From Labilibaculum sp. (GTDB taxonomy: Bacteria; Bacteroidota; Bacteroidia; Bacteroidales; Marinifilaceae): a stretch of DNA of 64,000 bases. Shown piece after piece: positions 43,716 to 52,074 of this stretch (position 1 is its first letter; every line of letters starts with the position of its first letter). The notes beneath the pieces were generated by a model. It ran no database searches. It worked only from the letters and a program-made list of their open reading frames with translations, and had not been told where the DNA came from. The DNA lies in assembly GCA_016342745.1 (NCBI GenBank), contig JAEINT010000001.1, positions 470,874-534,873 on the forward strand, written 5' to 3'. The translations under genes were made by a program, and so were the position numbers.

Positions 43716-45164
43716 TTATTCTGCAGAAATTATTTCTGAGAGATTCTTTTCGTATAATTTACTACCTGTTTTTGCATCGTAGTTTGAACTTGGACCTGCA
43801 ATACAGCCACCTTCACATGCCATAACTTCTATAAAGTTACCGCTTGTTTTTCCTGTTTTACCAAAAGCTTTCAGCATTTTAATTTTCTTTTTATCAAGCC
43901 CATTAACAATTACAGGTTTAATATTTACGTAAGGCTTAACCTCAAGTACCGATTGAGCAACTCCACCACTAGCAGCATAAGCTCTTCCGTGATTGAAAAT
44001 ACTTTTATCCAGTTGAAGTGAATTTTCTAATTCCATCTCAACTTTCCATCCATTAAATAAGGCAGACAATTCTTCGAATGTCATTACGTAATTAACGTTT
44101 GGATCGTTCATTCCTTCGCGACGTTTTGCAATACAAGGTCCTATAAATACAATTTTTGCATTTGGATATTTTGCTCTAGCTATTTCAGCAGCATAATACA
44201 TTGGACTCTTCGTATGAGAAACATACTTTTTCATGTCAGGAATATGCTTTTCTACAGCAGAAACATAAGCAGGACAGCATGATGTAGTCATAAAAGGAGC
44301 TTTAGCTTCTAATCTTTCCAATAATTCGTCAGCCTCATTTTCTGTTGTTACATTCGCTCCTTTAGCTACCTCAATTACATCGGTAAAGCCCAATTGTTTT
44401 ACGGCACCAAGAACATTTTCAGTAGTTGTCTTAAATTGGCCAATAATTGCAGGAGCTACAATTGCAACGGTTTCCTCTTTTTCTGATTTTATGGATTTCA
44501 TCACATCCACAATTTGTGAATTCTCCATAATTGAGCCGAAAGGACAAGCTGTAATGCATTTTCCACAGTCGATGCATTTGTCTTCGTTAATTTGCTCGAT
44601 ACCATATTCGTCTTTTGAAATTGCGTCAACAGGACAAGCATTTTCGCAAGGAACAGGCATAAATATAATTGAGTGGTAAGGACAAACACTCATGCAAATT
44701 CCGCAATTGATACAGGTTTTTGGATCGATTTGAGCCTGACCACTTGCATTCCAGCTAATCGATTCTTTCGGGCAGTTCATCATGCAAGGATGAGCTACAC
44801 AACCTTTACAAAGGTTGGTGACGATGTAGGAATTCTTAACACAAGAAGTACAAGCTTCATCAACAACTGTTAATATTTTATTGATAGGATTTTTTCTTTC
44901 TAAAGCTTCTTCGGCATAAGAAGCTAAGGTTTTCAATTCGTCAGTATATTCTTTTAAATCAAAACCTAAAAGTGGAATTAGTTTTTCTTTAATGATTACA
45001 CGTTCTTTGAAGATACAGCAACGATCAGAGTTTGCTTGTCGACGAGGAGCCATTTCTAAAGGAATACGATCCAATCCTTCCACTAATTTCCCGTCATTAA
45101 AAAGGTCAGCCATTCTTGCCAAAAGATCCCTTCTAATAATCATTGTATTGTCAACGTATGCCAT
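43716..45164 (-). CDS. [FeFe] hydrogenase-like protein (group B-type)
   Basis: A 482-aa cytoplasmic iron-sulfur protein. The N-terminal half has Cys-rich motifs for several clusters, including CTSC, CINCGICMSVCP, ENACP and CIDCGKCITACP. The C-terminal H-cluster domain has all three signatures in variant form: TSCCPAY near residue 294 (L1), GPCIAKRRE near 340 (L2, with Gly for the usual Met) and MACEGGC near 446 (L3). All cluster-ligating Cys and the proton-relay Cys of TSCC are kept. The variant motifs fit the group B hydrogenases, whose role is poorly known, rather than group A. No HydE, HydF or HydG maturase or partner subunit is next to it. Group assignment is inferred. Confidence 0.85.
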   Translation of the reverse strand: MAYVDNTMIIRRDLLARMADLFNDGKLVEGLDRIPLEMAPRRQANSDRCCIFKERVIIKEKLIPLLGFDLKEYTDELKTLASYAEEALERKNPINKILTVVDEACTSCVKNSYIVTNLCKGCVAHPCMMNCPKESISWNASGQAQIDPKTCINCGICMSVCPYHSIIFMPVPCENACPVDAISKDEYGIEQINEDKCIDCGKCITACPFGSIMENSQIVDVMKSIKSEKEETVAIVAPAIIGQFKTTTENVLGAVKQLGFTDVIEVAKGANVTTENEADELLERLEAKAPFMTTSCCPAYVSAVEKHIPDMKKYVSHTKSPMYYAAEIARAKYPNAKIVFIGPCIAKRREGMNDPNVNYVMTFEELSALFNGWKVEMELENSLQLDKSIFNHGRAYAASGGVAQSVLEVKPYVNIKPVIVNGLDKKKIKMLKAFGKTGKTSGNFIEVMACEGGCIAGPSSNYDAKTGSKLYEKNLSEIISAE

Positions 45165-45212
45165 GTGAGTTTAGTTTTATATTAGGTTCTCAGTTAGATT
45201 TTTTTCAGGCAG

Positions 45213-45220
45213 CAAAAGTA
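45213..45220 (-). promoter_or_regulatory. -7 element upstream of the hydrogenase gene
   Basis: TACTTTTG on the minus strand matches TAnnTTTG about 49 nt before the start codon. No clear -33 TTG is at the expected distance, and I see no Rex-type box. Confidence 0.35.
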
Positions 45221-45275
45221 TATATTATTGTTTTATTTGATACTGCTATTTAGCATGCAAAGGTTAGCAAATCAA

Positions 45276-45306
45276 AAAAAAACCTCTGAACGAATTCAGA
45301 GGTTTT
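45276..45306 (-). terminator. Terminator after the CCA-adding enzyme gene
   Basis: A 12-bp stem AAAACCTCTGAA / TTCAGAGGTTTT (45279-45290 with 45295-45306) closing CGAA, with a T run on the minus strand, 8 nt after the stop. Confidence 0.88.
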
Positions 45307-45314
45307 AATTGTTG

Positions 45315-46724
45315 TTATTTTTTGACTGGTTCGAGACCTAATTCTTTGCCTTTTTTTATCATGAATTCGAAAGCGGCATCATGTTCATTAGGAATAATAC
45401 CGTCTAATATTGCATCCTTAATTGCGAGTTTTATGTCACCTATTAATCTGCATGGCTTAAGGGCGAACATTTCAATAATTTCTTGTCCATCAATTGGAGG
45501 CTGAAAATTACGGACGGCATCTTTTTCTTCTACCTCTTTTAACTTACGACGAACCAATTGAAAGTTTTCAAGAAACTTTTTAACTTTTTCTTCATTCTTA
45601 GAGGTGATATCAGCCTCGCATAATTTCATTAAATCATCCACATCATCTCCTGCATCGAAAAGCAAGCGACGAATTGCAGAATCAGTTACAACTTCTTGCG
45701 CCAAAACAATAGGTCGCATGTGAAGAAGAACCATTTTTTGAACAAACTTCATTTTTTCATTCAATGGTAACTTCATATTCTTGAAAATACGAGGCACCAT
45801 TTTCTCACCAATAAAATTGTGAGCGTGAAATGTCCAGCCAATTCCTTTTACAAATTTTTTAGTATTTGGCTTTGCAATATCGTGCAATAAAGCAGACCAA
45901 CGTAACCACAAATTATCTGAATAGGGAGTTAATTGATCCAATACCTCAAGCGTATGATAGAAATTGTCTTTGTGGCTTATTCCATTTCTTGTTTCACGAC
46001 CTTTTAATCTCTGAAATTCTGGGAATATTAATTTTAATAGCCCCGTTTCTTCTAAAAGCTTAAATCCGATTGACGGTTTAGGAGATAGAATAATTTTATT
46101 TAGCTCCTCTATAATTCTTTCTTTCGAAATGATATCAATACGATCCTTATTTGTGCTGATTGCCTCTAAAGTTTCTTTTGATATTTTAAAGTTAAGCTGA
46201 GTTGCAAATCGAATTGCTCGCATCATTCTTAGCGGGTCATCCGAGAAGGTAATTAAAGGTTCCATTGGAGTTTTAATGATTCTTTTATTTAAATCATCTA
46301 TTCCATTGAATGGATCCAGTAGTGTACCGAAATTATCTCGATGCAAACTTAATGCAAGTGCATTAATTGTAAAATCTCTTCTTTTTTGATCATCTTCAAG
46401 AGTACCATCTTCAACAATTGGATTTCTTGAACCACGATTGTAAGATTCTTTTCGCGCTCCTACAAATTCAATTTCAAGATCCTTGTATTTAAGCATAGCA
46501 GTACCATAATTCTTAAAAACAGAAACTTTTGATACTTTGGCTGCCTTTGCTACTTTTTGTGCTAATTCAATACCACTACCAATAACTACAATATCAATAT
46601 CCTTCGAGCCTCTTTTTAAAAATAGATCTCTTACAAAGCCTCCAATTACGTAACTTTCCAAGTTTTCTTCAGTTACAATTTTAGAGATAATGGAAAATAT
46701 AGGGTGTTTTAAATGTTCTTTCAC
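45315..46724 (-). CDS. cca: CCA tRNA nucleotidyltransferase / HD domain protein
   Basis: A 469-aa class II nucleotidyltransferase that adds or repairs the 3' CCA of tRNAs. The head domain has [24 protein letters not shown] (Gly-Gly and Asp-x-Asp metal site, near residues 24-47) and [11 protein letters not shown]. The neck has [15 protein letters not shown]. An HD domain follows ([28 protein letters not shown] with His-Asp). Poly(A) polymerases share the head, but DIDIVV with [11 protein letters not shown] and the HD domain favour CCA addition. The tRNA-Val in this window lacks an encoded CCA, so such an enzyme is needed. It has its own terminator. Confidence 0.9.
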   Translation of the reverse strand: MKEHLKHPIFSIISKIVTEENLESYVIGGFVRDLFLKRGSKDIDIVVIGSGIELAQKVAKAAKVSKVSVFKNYGTAMLKYKDLEIEFVGARKESYNRGSRNPIVEDGTLEDDQKRRDFTINALALSLHRDNFGTLLDPFNGIDDLNKRIIKTPMEPLITFSDDPLRMMRAIRFATQLNFKISKETLEAISTNKDRIDIISKERIIEELNKIILSPKPSIGFKLLEETGLLKLIFPEFQRLKGRETRNGISHKDNFYHTLEVLDQLTPYSDNLWLRWSALLHDIAKPNTKKFVKGIGWTFHAHNFIGEKMVPRIFKNMKLPLNEKMKFVQKMVLLHMRPIVLAQEVVTDSAIRRLLFDAGDDVDDLMKLCEADITSKNEEKVKKFLENFQLVRRKLKEVEEKDAVRNFQPPIDGQEIIEMFALKPCRLIGDIKLAIKDAILDGIIPNEHDAAFEFMIKKGKELGLEPVKK

Positions 46725-46739
46725 TTGATTTCTTTTCTA

Positions 46740-46755
46740 ACAGATTTAGATCTGT
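46740..46755. promoter_or_regulatory. Inverted repeat upstream of the sigma-54 thioredoxin promoter
   Basis: ACAGAT-TTAG-ATCTGT is a perfect 6-bp inverted repeat about 130 bp upstream of the -24 element and next to the cca start. The distance suits an enhancer site for a sigma-54 activator, but short dyads are common in AT-rich DNA. Confidence 0.25.
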
Positions 46756-46870
46756 GGTGTTATATCTATTTTGGCTTTGAGTATGTCAATAAAATAAAAC
46801 CAAAGCTCTTTTCGCTGACAAAATTACAATTATTTATATGGAATCTATAAAAATAAGTGAATTTTGAATA

Positions 46871-46886
46871 TGGCATACAAATTGCA
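46871..46886 (+). promoter_or_regulatory. Consensus sigma-54 promoter for the thioredoxin genes
   Basis: TGGCATACAAATTGCA matches the TGGCA-N6-TTGCW form exactly, with GG and GC at correct 10-nt spacing. Transcription should begin near 46896-46898, about 50 nt before the first thioredoxin ATG. This is the best sigma-54 site seen in the window. Confidence 0.75.
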
Positions 46887-46947
46887 TAATAAAAATATGT
46901 AGATTTATAGATGTAATAATAAGTAGATTATTTTAATAGTAAAAGTT

Positions 46948-47307
46948 ATGGTAGAACATTTAACAGTTGAGACCTTTAAGGCAAAAGTGTTTGATTACGA
47001 GCAAAATAAAGATTGGAAATTTGAAGGAAGTAGACCATGTGTAGTAGATTTTTATGCTGACTGGTGTGGACCTTGTAAAACAGTTGCTCCAATTTTAGAG
47101 GAATTAAAAGAAGAGTATGGTGACAATTTAGATATTTATAAGATTGATACCGAAAAGGAGCGTGAACTAGCATCAATGTTTGGAATTCAGAGTATTCCTT
47201 CTTTGTTATTTATTCCTAAGGATGGTAAGCCACAAATGGCACAGGGCGCAATGTCAAAAGAATCTTTTAAACAGGCTTTCTCAGAAGTATTAGGAGTAAA
47301 AGAGTAA
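46948..47307 (+). CDS. Thioredoxin, cytoplasmic
   Basis: A 119-aa thioredoxin with the redox site YADWCGPCKTVAP at about residues 32-44 and the cis-Pro region GIQSIPSLLFI. There is no signal peptide, so it should work in the cytoplasm as a disulfide reductant. Compared with E. coli thioredoxin it has an N-terminal extension (ETFKAKVFDYEQNKDWKFEG), shared with the exported paralogue 143 nt downstream. A consensus sigma-54 promoter precedes it. It would be reduced by thioredoxin reductase, which is not in the window. Confidence 0.93.
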   Translation: MVEHLTVETFKAKVFDYEQNKDWKFEGSRPCVVDFYADWCGPCKTVAPILEELKEEYGDNLDIYKIDTEKERELASMFGIQSIPSLLFIPKDGKPQMAQGAMSKESFKQAFSEVLGVKE

Positions 47308-47450
47308 TTTTTTGACTTAAATATTTGTTAAAGCTCCTTACCGATTAAGAAGTTTTTAGAAAAATCATCATTTTTGTTGGAGATTAACAAGATGAGGAAG
47401 TTAAATTTGAGGTAGTAAGTTTGGGAAAAATACCTCCAAAATTAGAAAAG

Positions 47451-47894
47451 ATGAAGAAGTTATATTTTATATTATTTGCAACATTACTTAGTTTAAGTGC
47501 ATTTTCGCAATCGTCACCTAAAGTAATTCATTTAGATGATAATAGTTTTAAAGAAAAAGTGTTTGATTTTACAAATAGTAAAGAGTGGGCTTATAAAGGT
47601 GATAAACCAGTGATTGTTGATTTTTATGCAACCTGGTGTGGTCCTTGTAAACGAGTAGCTCCTGTTTTGGCTAAGCTTCAAAAAGAATATGGAACTGACA
47701 TTCAAATTTATAAGGTTGATGTAGATAAATCCCCTCAAGTTTCGGCTGCGTTTGGTATTAAAAGCATGCCAACATTTTTGTTTATCCCGAAAGAAGGAAA
47801 ACCAACAATGGCTAAAGGAGCCTTACCTAAGAAAACATTTATTAAAGCCATCAAGGATATTTTTAATGTGAATCATCCTGATGCAACAAACTAG
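47451..47894 (+). CDS. Thioredoxin-like protein, exported
   Basis: A thioredoxin with a signal peptide (MKKLYFILFATLLSLSAFSQ, cut near residue 20), so the active site YATWCGPCKRVAP faces the periplasm. An in-frame TTG at 47421 would put ten charged residues before the signal; the ATG at 47451 is the better start (147 aa). The mature part aligns along its whole length with the cytoplasmic thioredoxin upstream, including the F-x-x-KVFD...W-x-(F/Y)-(E/K)-G extension and FIPK-x-GKP-x-MA-x-GA. The pair looks like a tandem duplication with a gained or lost signal. A role in periplasmic disulfide reduction is inferred. Confidence 0.9.
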   Translation: MKKLYFILFATLLSLSAFSQSSPKVIHLDDNSFKEKVFDFTNSKEWAYKGDKPVIVDFYATWCGPCKRVAPVLAKLQKEYGTDIQIYKVDVDKSPQVSAAFGIKSMPTFLFIPKEGKPTMAKGALPKKTFIKAIKDIFNVNHPDATN

Positions 47895-47915
47895 AATTAC
47901 GAGAAAAGTTTTATT

Positions 47916-47947
47916 AAAAGTCGACAAATTGCCGACTTTTTTGTTTT
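47916..47947 (+). terminator. Terminator after the exported thioredoxin
   Basis: The 8-bp stem AAAAGTCG / CGACTTTT (47916-47923 with 47933-47940) leads into a T-rich tract. The tract overlaps the -33 element of the riboswitch promoter. Confidence 0.75.
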
Positions 47948-47970
47948 TGAACTATTTCAGATTACCTTTG
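47940..47970 (+). promoter_or_regulatory. Promoter of the thiamine operon
   Basis: TTTG (47940-47943) and TACCTTTG (47963-47970) are 19 nt apart, an excellent Bacteroidota -33/-7 promoter. The start would fall at about 47977, just before the TPP aptamer. Confidence 0.75.
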
Positions 47971-47979
47971 ACGCGAAAT

Positions 47980-48086
47980 CACAGTGGGGTGCCTTAATAA
48001 TACGGGCTGAGATCATACCCTTATATCAATTATTATTAAAATTGATATTTACCTGATCCGGGTAATGCCGGCGTAGGAAAAACTTG
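47980..48086 (+). ncRNA. Thiamine pyrophosphate (TPP/THI) riboswitch
   Basis: The conserved aptamer elements are in order: GTGGGGTGC (47983-47991), GGGCTGAGATCATACCC (48004-48020) with the invariant CTGAGA, and ACCTGATCCGGGTAATGCCG then GCGTAGG (48051-48077). The optional P3a hairpin between them is AT-rich. Downstream, CCTAC (48102-48106) can pair with GTAGG (48073-48077), and GCGAA with TTCGC, giving an alternative fold with no T run. This suggests control of the leader without a classical terminator. It precedes the thiamine receptor, PnuT and TPK genes. Confidence 0.96.
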
Positions 48087-48161
48087 CGAATTAACTCTTC
48101 GCCTACCTGATCTTAAGAAAACCTCATTGCAATATTTTATTAACGTTTTAACTTTTAAACA

Positions 48162-50612
48162 ATGTTTACAAGAAAGATGAACTCTGTATTGCGCAGAGCT
48201 AGCGTGTTAATTCTATTGCAATTTGTTTGTTTTATCGGATTCTCTCAACTTACCCTAACAGGTAAAATAACCGATAAAGCAGGGAAAGCACTTCCAGGTG
48301 CAACTATTGCAGTAAAAGGAACTTATTTAGGAACTGTAGCCAACTCTTATGGCGATTACAAGTTTCAAAATCTAAAAGAAGGAAACTACAATTTTGTAGT
48401 CTCATTTTTAGGTTATCAAAGTACTCAAAAAGAAATTCAGGTAACAAAATCCACCAGTCTTGATTTTAGTTTAGAAGCATCTGCCATAATGGCTGATGAG
48501 GTGCTAGTTGCTGCAACTCGAGCAGGAAATAAAGCGCCAGTAGCGGTTACGAATTTATCAAGCGATGATGTTAGAAAACAAAATACGGGTCAGGATATTC
48601 CGTATCAACTTAATCTAACTCCCTCTATGGTAGTGTCATCTGAGGCTGGAAGTGGTGTTGGGTATTCAGCATTAAGAATTCGTGGAACTGATGCTTCTCG
48701 TATTAATGTGACCGTTAATGGTGTACCTTTAAATGATTCTGAGTCACAAGGAGTTTTTTGGGTAAATATGCCTGATTTTTCTTCTTCAGTTGATAACATC
48801 CAGATTCAACGTGGAGTTGGAACATCAACAAATGGTGCTGCAGCTTTTGGAGCAACAATTAATTTCCAGACCGAAACGATTAATACCGATCCTTATGCAG
48901 AAGTGCAAAGTGTAGCTGGTTCATTTAATACGTTCAGAAATACAATTAAAGTTGGTACTGGATTAATAGATGGTAAGTTTAGTTTTGACGCTCGTTATTC
49001 TCGTTTAAAATCGGATGGTTTTGTTGATCGTGCATTTTCAGATCATGAATCTTTTTTTGTTAGTGGAACTTACTACAAAGAAAAAAGCATGTTGAAGTTC
49101 AATGTGATGAGTGGTGATCAGAAAACTGGTATTTCTTGGTGGGGAAATCCTACTGTTAACAACCCAGATGAAAGTGTTGTAGAAGACAGAAAATATAATC
49201 CAGCGGGTGAATATACCGACGAAAATGGTGTGACACGTTATTACGACAATCAGACAGATAACTACAAGCAGACACATTATCAGTTGTTCTATTCACAAGA
49301 ACTGACTTCGAATTTGAACATGAATGCGGCCTTGCATTATACCAAGGGTAAAGGATTTTACGAGCAATACAAAGAAGATGAAAGTTATGCTGAATATGGA
49401 TTAAGCAATCCAATATATGGCGCAGAAGAAGTTAGCTCAACAGATTTAACTCGCCAAAAATGGTTAAAGAATGATTTTTACGGATTTACCTACTCTTTAA
49501 ATTACAAGAAAAATAGCGTGGATGCATCTTTTGGGGGAGCTTGGAATCGCTATGATGGAGATCATTTTGGAAATATTCTATGGGCTCAAAATGGCGGTGT
49601 GAAAAATGGTTATCAGTGGTATTTTAACAATGGTGAAAAAACAGATTACAATACCTTTGCTAAAATTAGTGTTGAGTTGAGTGATCATTTAAATGTATAT
49701 GGAGATGTTCAGTATCGTCACATTTCATACAGTATGACTGGAAATGATGATGATTTGAAACCATTAGTTCAAGATCATAAGTTTGATTTTTTCAATCCTA
49801 AAATGGGCTTGTATTATACTATTAACGATAGAAATACTGCTTATGCTTCATTTGGCTTAGCTCATAGAGAGCCAACAAGAGCGAATTATAAAGATGCAAA
49901 GGAAGACATAACAAGTTTTCCAAAGGAAGAATCATTATTTGATTACGAGTTGGGATACAATTTTAAATCTGCGAAAGCGACTTTTGGTGCAAACGTATAT
50001 TACATGTATTACCGTGATCAATTGGTTCCAACTGGTGAGAAAAATAATGTTGGGTCGGATATCATGACAAATGTTGACAAGAGTTACAGAGCAGGAATTG
50101 AATTTATTTGGGGAGTACAACTTCTTTCGAATTTAAAATGGGATGCGAATTTAACTTTAAGTCGTAATCGCATTAAAGATTTTACAGAATATTCTACTTA
50201 TTACGATGAAAATTGGAATGAAGAATACAAAGGTAAAGAATTAGGAGATACACATATTAGTTATTCTCCAGAGGTTATTGGTAGCAGTGTGTTAAATTGG
50301 ACACCTTCAAAAGGCTTAGGTCTAAGCTTTATAAGTAAGTATGTAGGGGAACAGTATTTTGATAATACCTCAAACACGGAACGTAAGTTAGATGACTACT
50401 TGGTTCATAATTTCAGAATGGATTATGCAATAGAACCCACTTGGATGAAAGAAATTTTATTCCACGTGCAAATAAACAATGTTCTTGATAAGAAATATGA
50501 GAACAATGCTTACGGTGGAAACTGGTACGAACAAGGTGATGAAAAAACTTGGAGATATTTTTACCCACAAGCTGGAATTAATTTCCTAGCAGGAGTGACA
50601 TTAAGATTTTAA
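48162..50612 (+). CDS. TonB-dependent receptor, probable thiamine uptake
   Basis: An 816-aa outer-membrane receptor. A signal peptide (ending IGFSQ near residue 29) is followed by a CarboxypepD-regulatory-like domain (GKITDKAGKALPGATIAVKG, residues about 34-110). The plug comes next (QLNLTPSMVVSSEAGSGVGYSALRIRG and NIQIQRGVGTSTNGAAAFG, split by position), then a 22-strand-type barrel ending INFLAGVTLRF with terminal Phe. The TPP riboswitch upstream and the PnuT and TPK genes downstream identify thiamine or a derivative as the likely ligand. ATG at 48177 (MNSVLRR) is an alternative start. TonB, ExbB and ExbD are not in the window. Confidence 0.92.
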   Translation: MFTRKMNSVLRRASVLILLQFVCFIGFSQLTLTGKITDKAGKALPGATIAVKGTYLGTVANSYGDYKFQNLKEGNYNFVVSFLGYQSTQKEIQVTKSTSLDFSLEASAIMADEVLVAATRAGNKAPVAVTNLSSDDVRKQNTGQDIPYQLNLTPSMVVSSEAGSGVGYSALRIRGTDASRINVTVNGVPLNDSESQGVFWVNMPDFSSSVDNIQIQRGVGTSTNGAAAFGATINFQTETINTDPYAEVQSVAGSFNTFRNTIKVGTGLIDGKFSFDARYSRLKSDGFVDRAFSDHESFFVSGTYYKEKSMLKFNVMSGDQKTGISWWGNPTVNNPDESVVEDRKYNPAGEYTDENGVTRYYDNQTDNYKQTHYQLFYSQELTSNLNMNAALHYTKGKGFYEQYKEDESYAEYGLSNPIYGAEEVSSTDLTRQKWLKNDFYGFTYSLNYKKNSVDASFGGAWNRYDGDHFGNILWAQNGGVKNGYQWYFNNGEKTDYNTFAKISVELSDHLNVYGDVQYRHISYSMTGNDDDLKPLVQDHKFDFFNPKMGLYYTINDRNTAYASFGLAHREPTRANYKDAKEDITSFPKEESLFDYELGYNFKSAKATFGANVYYMYYRDQLVPTGEKNNVGSDIMTNVDKSYRAGIEFIWGVQLLSNLKWDANLTLSRNRIKDFTEYSTYYDENWNEEYKGKELGDTHISYSPEVIGSSVLNWTPSKGLGLSFISKYVGEQYFDNTSNTERKLDDYLVHNFRMDYAIEPTWMKEILFHVQINNVLDKKYENNAYGGNWYEQGDEKTWRYFYPQAGINFLAGVTLRF

Positions 50613-50666
50613 TTAAATTTGTAGGGGCACATGAAGTTGTGTCCCTGCAAAATATAGCCCAATAAA

Positions 50667-51257
50667 ATGAATTGGATTCTCGATAATATTATTGAAATAG
50701 TTGGAACCATTGCTGGTTTAATTTTTTTGTATTTAGAAATAAAACAGAACAAATGGTTGTGGCCAGTAGGATTACTTACTTCGGTAATGTATATCTATGT
50801 GTTTTTTGTGGCTAAGCTTTACGCTGATATGTCACTCCAATTCTACTATGTTATTATCAGTATTTATGGATGGATTGTTTGGTCCAAAGGAATTAGCAAA
50901 AAGGAGCTTCCAGTAACTAGATTAACAAAGGAATTATTCCTCATTCTTTTTGGGGTAAGCATGCTAATTTATGCCCTTATTTCTTTTGTGTTGGTTAATT
51001 ATACCGATGGATCAATTCCTTACTGGGATGCTTTTACAACTGCTCTAAGCATTGTTGCTACTTGGATGTTGGCAAGGAAAATTTTAGAACAATGGTTGGT
51101 TTGGGTTGTTGTAAACGCCGTTTCGTTAGGATTGTACATTTATAAAGGCTTGTATCCAACTTCTATTTTATTCTTTTTCTATACTGTATTAGCTTTGGTT
51201 GGCTACTTGCAATGGAAAAAAGATATGCTTTCTTCCGAAGCAATCTCCAACAAATAA
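50667..51257 (+). CDS. pnuT: PnuT-type thiamine transporter (PnuC family)
   Basis: A 196-aa inner-membrane protein of the PnuC family with about seven hydrophobic helices. The family motifs are present: IVGTIAGLIFLYLEIKQNKWLWPVG (residues 7-31), YYVIISIYGWIVW and the later YWDAFTTALSIVATWMLARKILEQWLVW region. The family moves nicotinamide riboside, riboflavin or thiamine by facilitated diffusion, trapped by phosphorylation. The TPP riboswitch and the adjacent thiamine pyrophosphokinase make thiamine the likely substrate. It lies 54 nt after the receptor and 51 nt before the kinase gene. Confidence 0.9.
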   Translation: MNWILDNIIEIVGTIAGLIFLYLEIKQNKWLWPVGLLTSVMYIYVFFVAKLYADMSLQFYYVIISIYGWIVWSKGISKKELPVTRLTKELFLILFGVSMLIYALISFVLVNYTDGSIPYWDAFTTALSIVATWMLARKILEQWLVWVVVNAVSLGLYIYKGLYPTSILFFFYTVLALVGYLQWKKDMLSSEAISNK

Positions 51258-51308
51258 TTACTTTTGCTTCAGTAAAATCAAATTCAGGTACTTATTAGAT
51301 AAATAAGC

Positions 51309-51926
51309 ATGCAAAAGAAAGCTGTTATTCTGGCAAATGGATCATTTCCTAAACACGAAATTCCTTTAAAAGAACTAAAGTCCTCTAAATACATTGTTTG
51401 TTGCGATGGAGCAATTAATAAATTAGATAAGGCTGGTATTGAACCTTATGCAATTGTAGGAGATTTAGATTCTTTAGATTCTGATCTAAAATGGAAATAT
51501 CGTGATATTATTCATCATTTTGCAAATCAGGATACAAATGATTTAACCAAAGCAATTAACTGGTGTCTGGAAAATAATTTTTCGGAGGTTGTCATTGTGG
51601 GAGCTACTGGTCAGAGGGATGATCATATGATTGGGAATGTATTTTTACTTCCGGGATATGCCAGAAAAATTAAGGTTAAAATGTTGACCAGTTATGGTGT
51701 GTTTACGCCGATTTTGAGAGCCAAAAATTTTGAAAGTTATACTAGACAGCAGGTTTCAATTTTCTCACCAAATCCTGAAACCCTTATTTCTACTGCCAAT
51801 TTGCGCTATTCTCTAACAGAACAGAAACTTGAAATGATGTATCAGGGAACCTTAAACGAATCGATGGGAGAAAGTTTTCGTATTGAGTTTGAAGGTGGTC
51901 CATTAATCATTTACCAAGAATATTAA
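51309..51926 (+). CDS. Thiamine pyrophosphokinase
   Basis: A 205-aa cytoplasmic kinase converting thiamine and ATP to thiamine pyrophosphate. The catalytic domain has ILANGSFP, IVCCDGAINKL, AIVGDLDSLDSD, FANQDTNDLTKAINW and VVIVGATGQRDDHMIGN, all typical of TPK. The C-terminal beta domain binds thiamine (NLRYSLTEQKLEMM, GTLNESMGESFRIEF). As the last gene of the riboswitch operon it traps imported thiamine, and its product would shut down the operon. thiN is a commonly used symbol, but I leave it blank because naming differs between groups. Confidence 0.95.
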   Translation: MQKKAVILANGSFPKHEIPLKELKSSKYIVCCDGAINKLDKAGIEPYAIVGDLDSLDSDLKWKYRDIIHHFANQDTNDLTKAINWCLENNFSEVVIVGATGQRDDHMIGNVFLLPGYARKIKVKMLTSYGVFTPILRAKNFESYTRQQVSIFSPNPETLISTANLRYSLTEQKLEMMYQGTLNESMGESFRIEFEGGPLIIYQEY

Positions 51927-51998
51927 AACTCCTTGTTGTTGCTCAATTAGCTATCTTATAGGGTTTTATATTTTGCCTTTCTGTTCGGGAAAGACAAG

Positions 51999-52017
51999 TT
52001 GTAAAACTGTTTTACAA
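51999..52017. promoter_or_regulatory. Perfect 19-bp palindrome, operator-like
   Basis: TTGTAAAACTGTTTTACAA is a perfect dyad (9-bp arms around one central T). It ends 25 bp upstream of the -7 element of the following gene, so a bound factor would sit at about the -33 region or just above. The TTGT...ACAA ends recall Crp/Fnr-type and Rex-type sites, though Rex boxes are usually 18 bp with an even centre. The lack of a loop and of a T tract argues against a terminator. Confidence 0.55.
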
Positions 52018-52042
52018 TACCCCTAAAACAAATATTACTGTT

Positions 52043-52050
52043 TATATTTG
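52043..52050 (+). promoter_or_regulatory. -7 element upstream of the beta-barrel gene
   Basis: TATATTTG matches TAnnTTTG exactly and lies 24 nt before the ATG at 52075. A -33 TTG is not evident, which could mean the promoter depends on an activator at the palindrome just upstream. Confidence 0.55.
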
Positions 52051-52074
52051 TGGCGCAAAAAACGAACAATATCT

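Noticed and set aside
47421..47450. TTG start of the exported thioredoxin
   Set aside because: It would put charged residues before the signal peptide; the ATG at 47451 fits a signal sequence.
52048..52074. TTG start of the porin-like gene
   Set aside because: It lies in the -7 promoter element and adds a basic stretch before the signal peptide.
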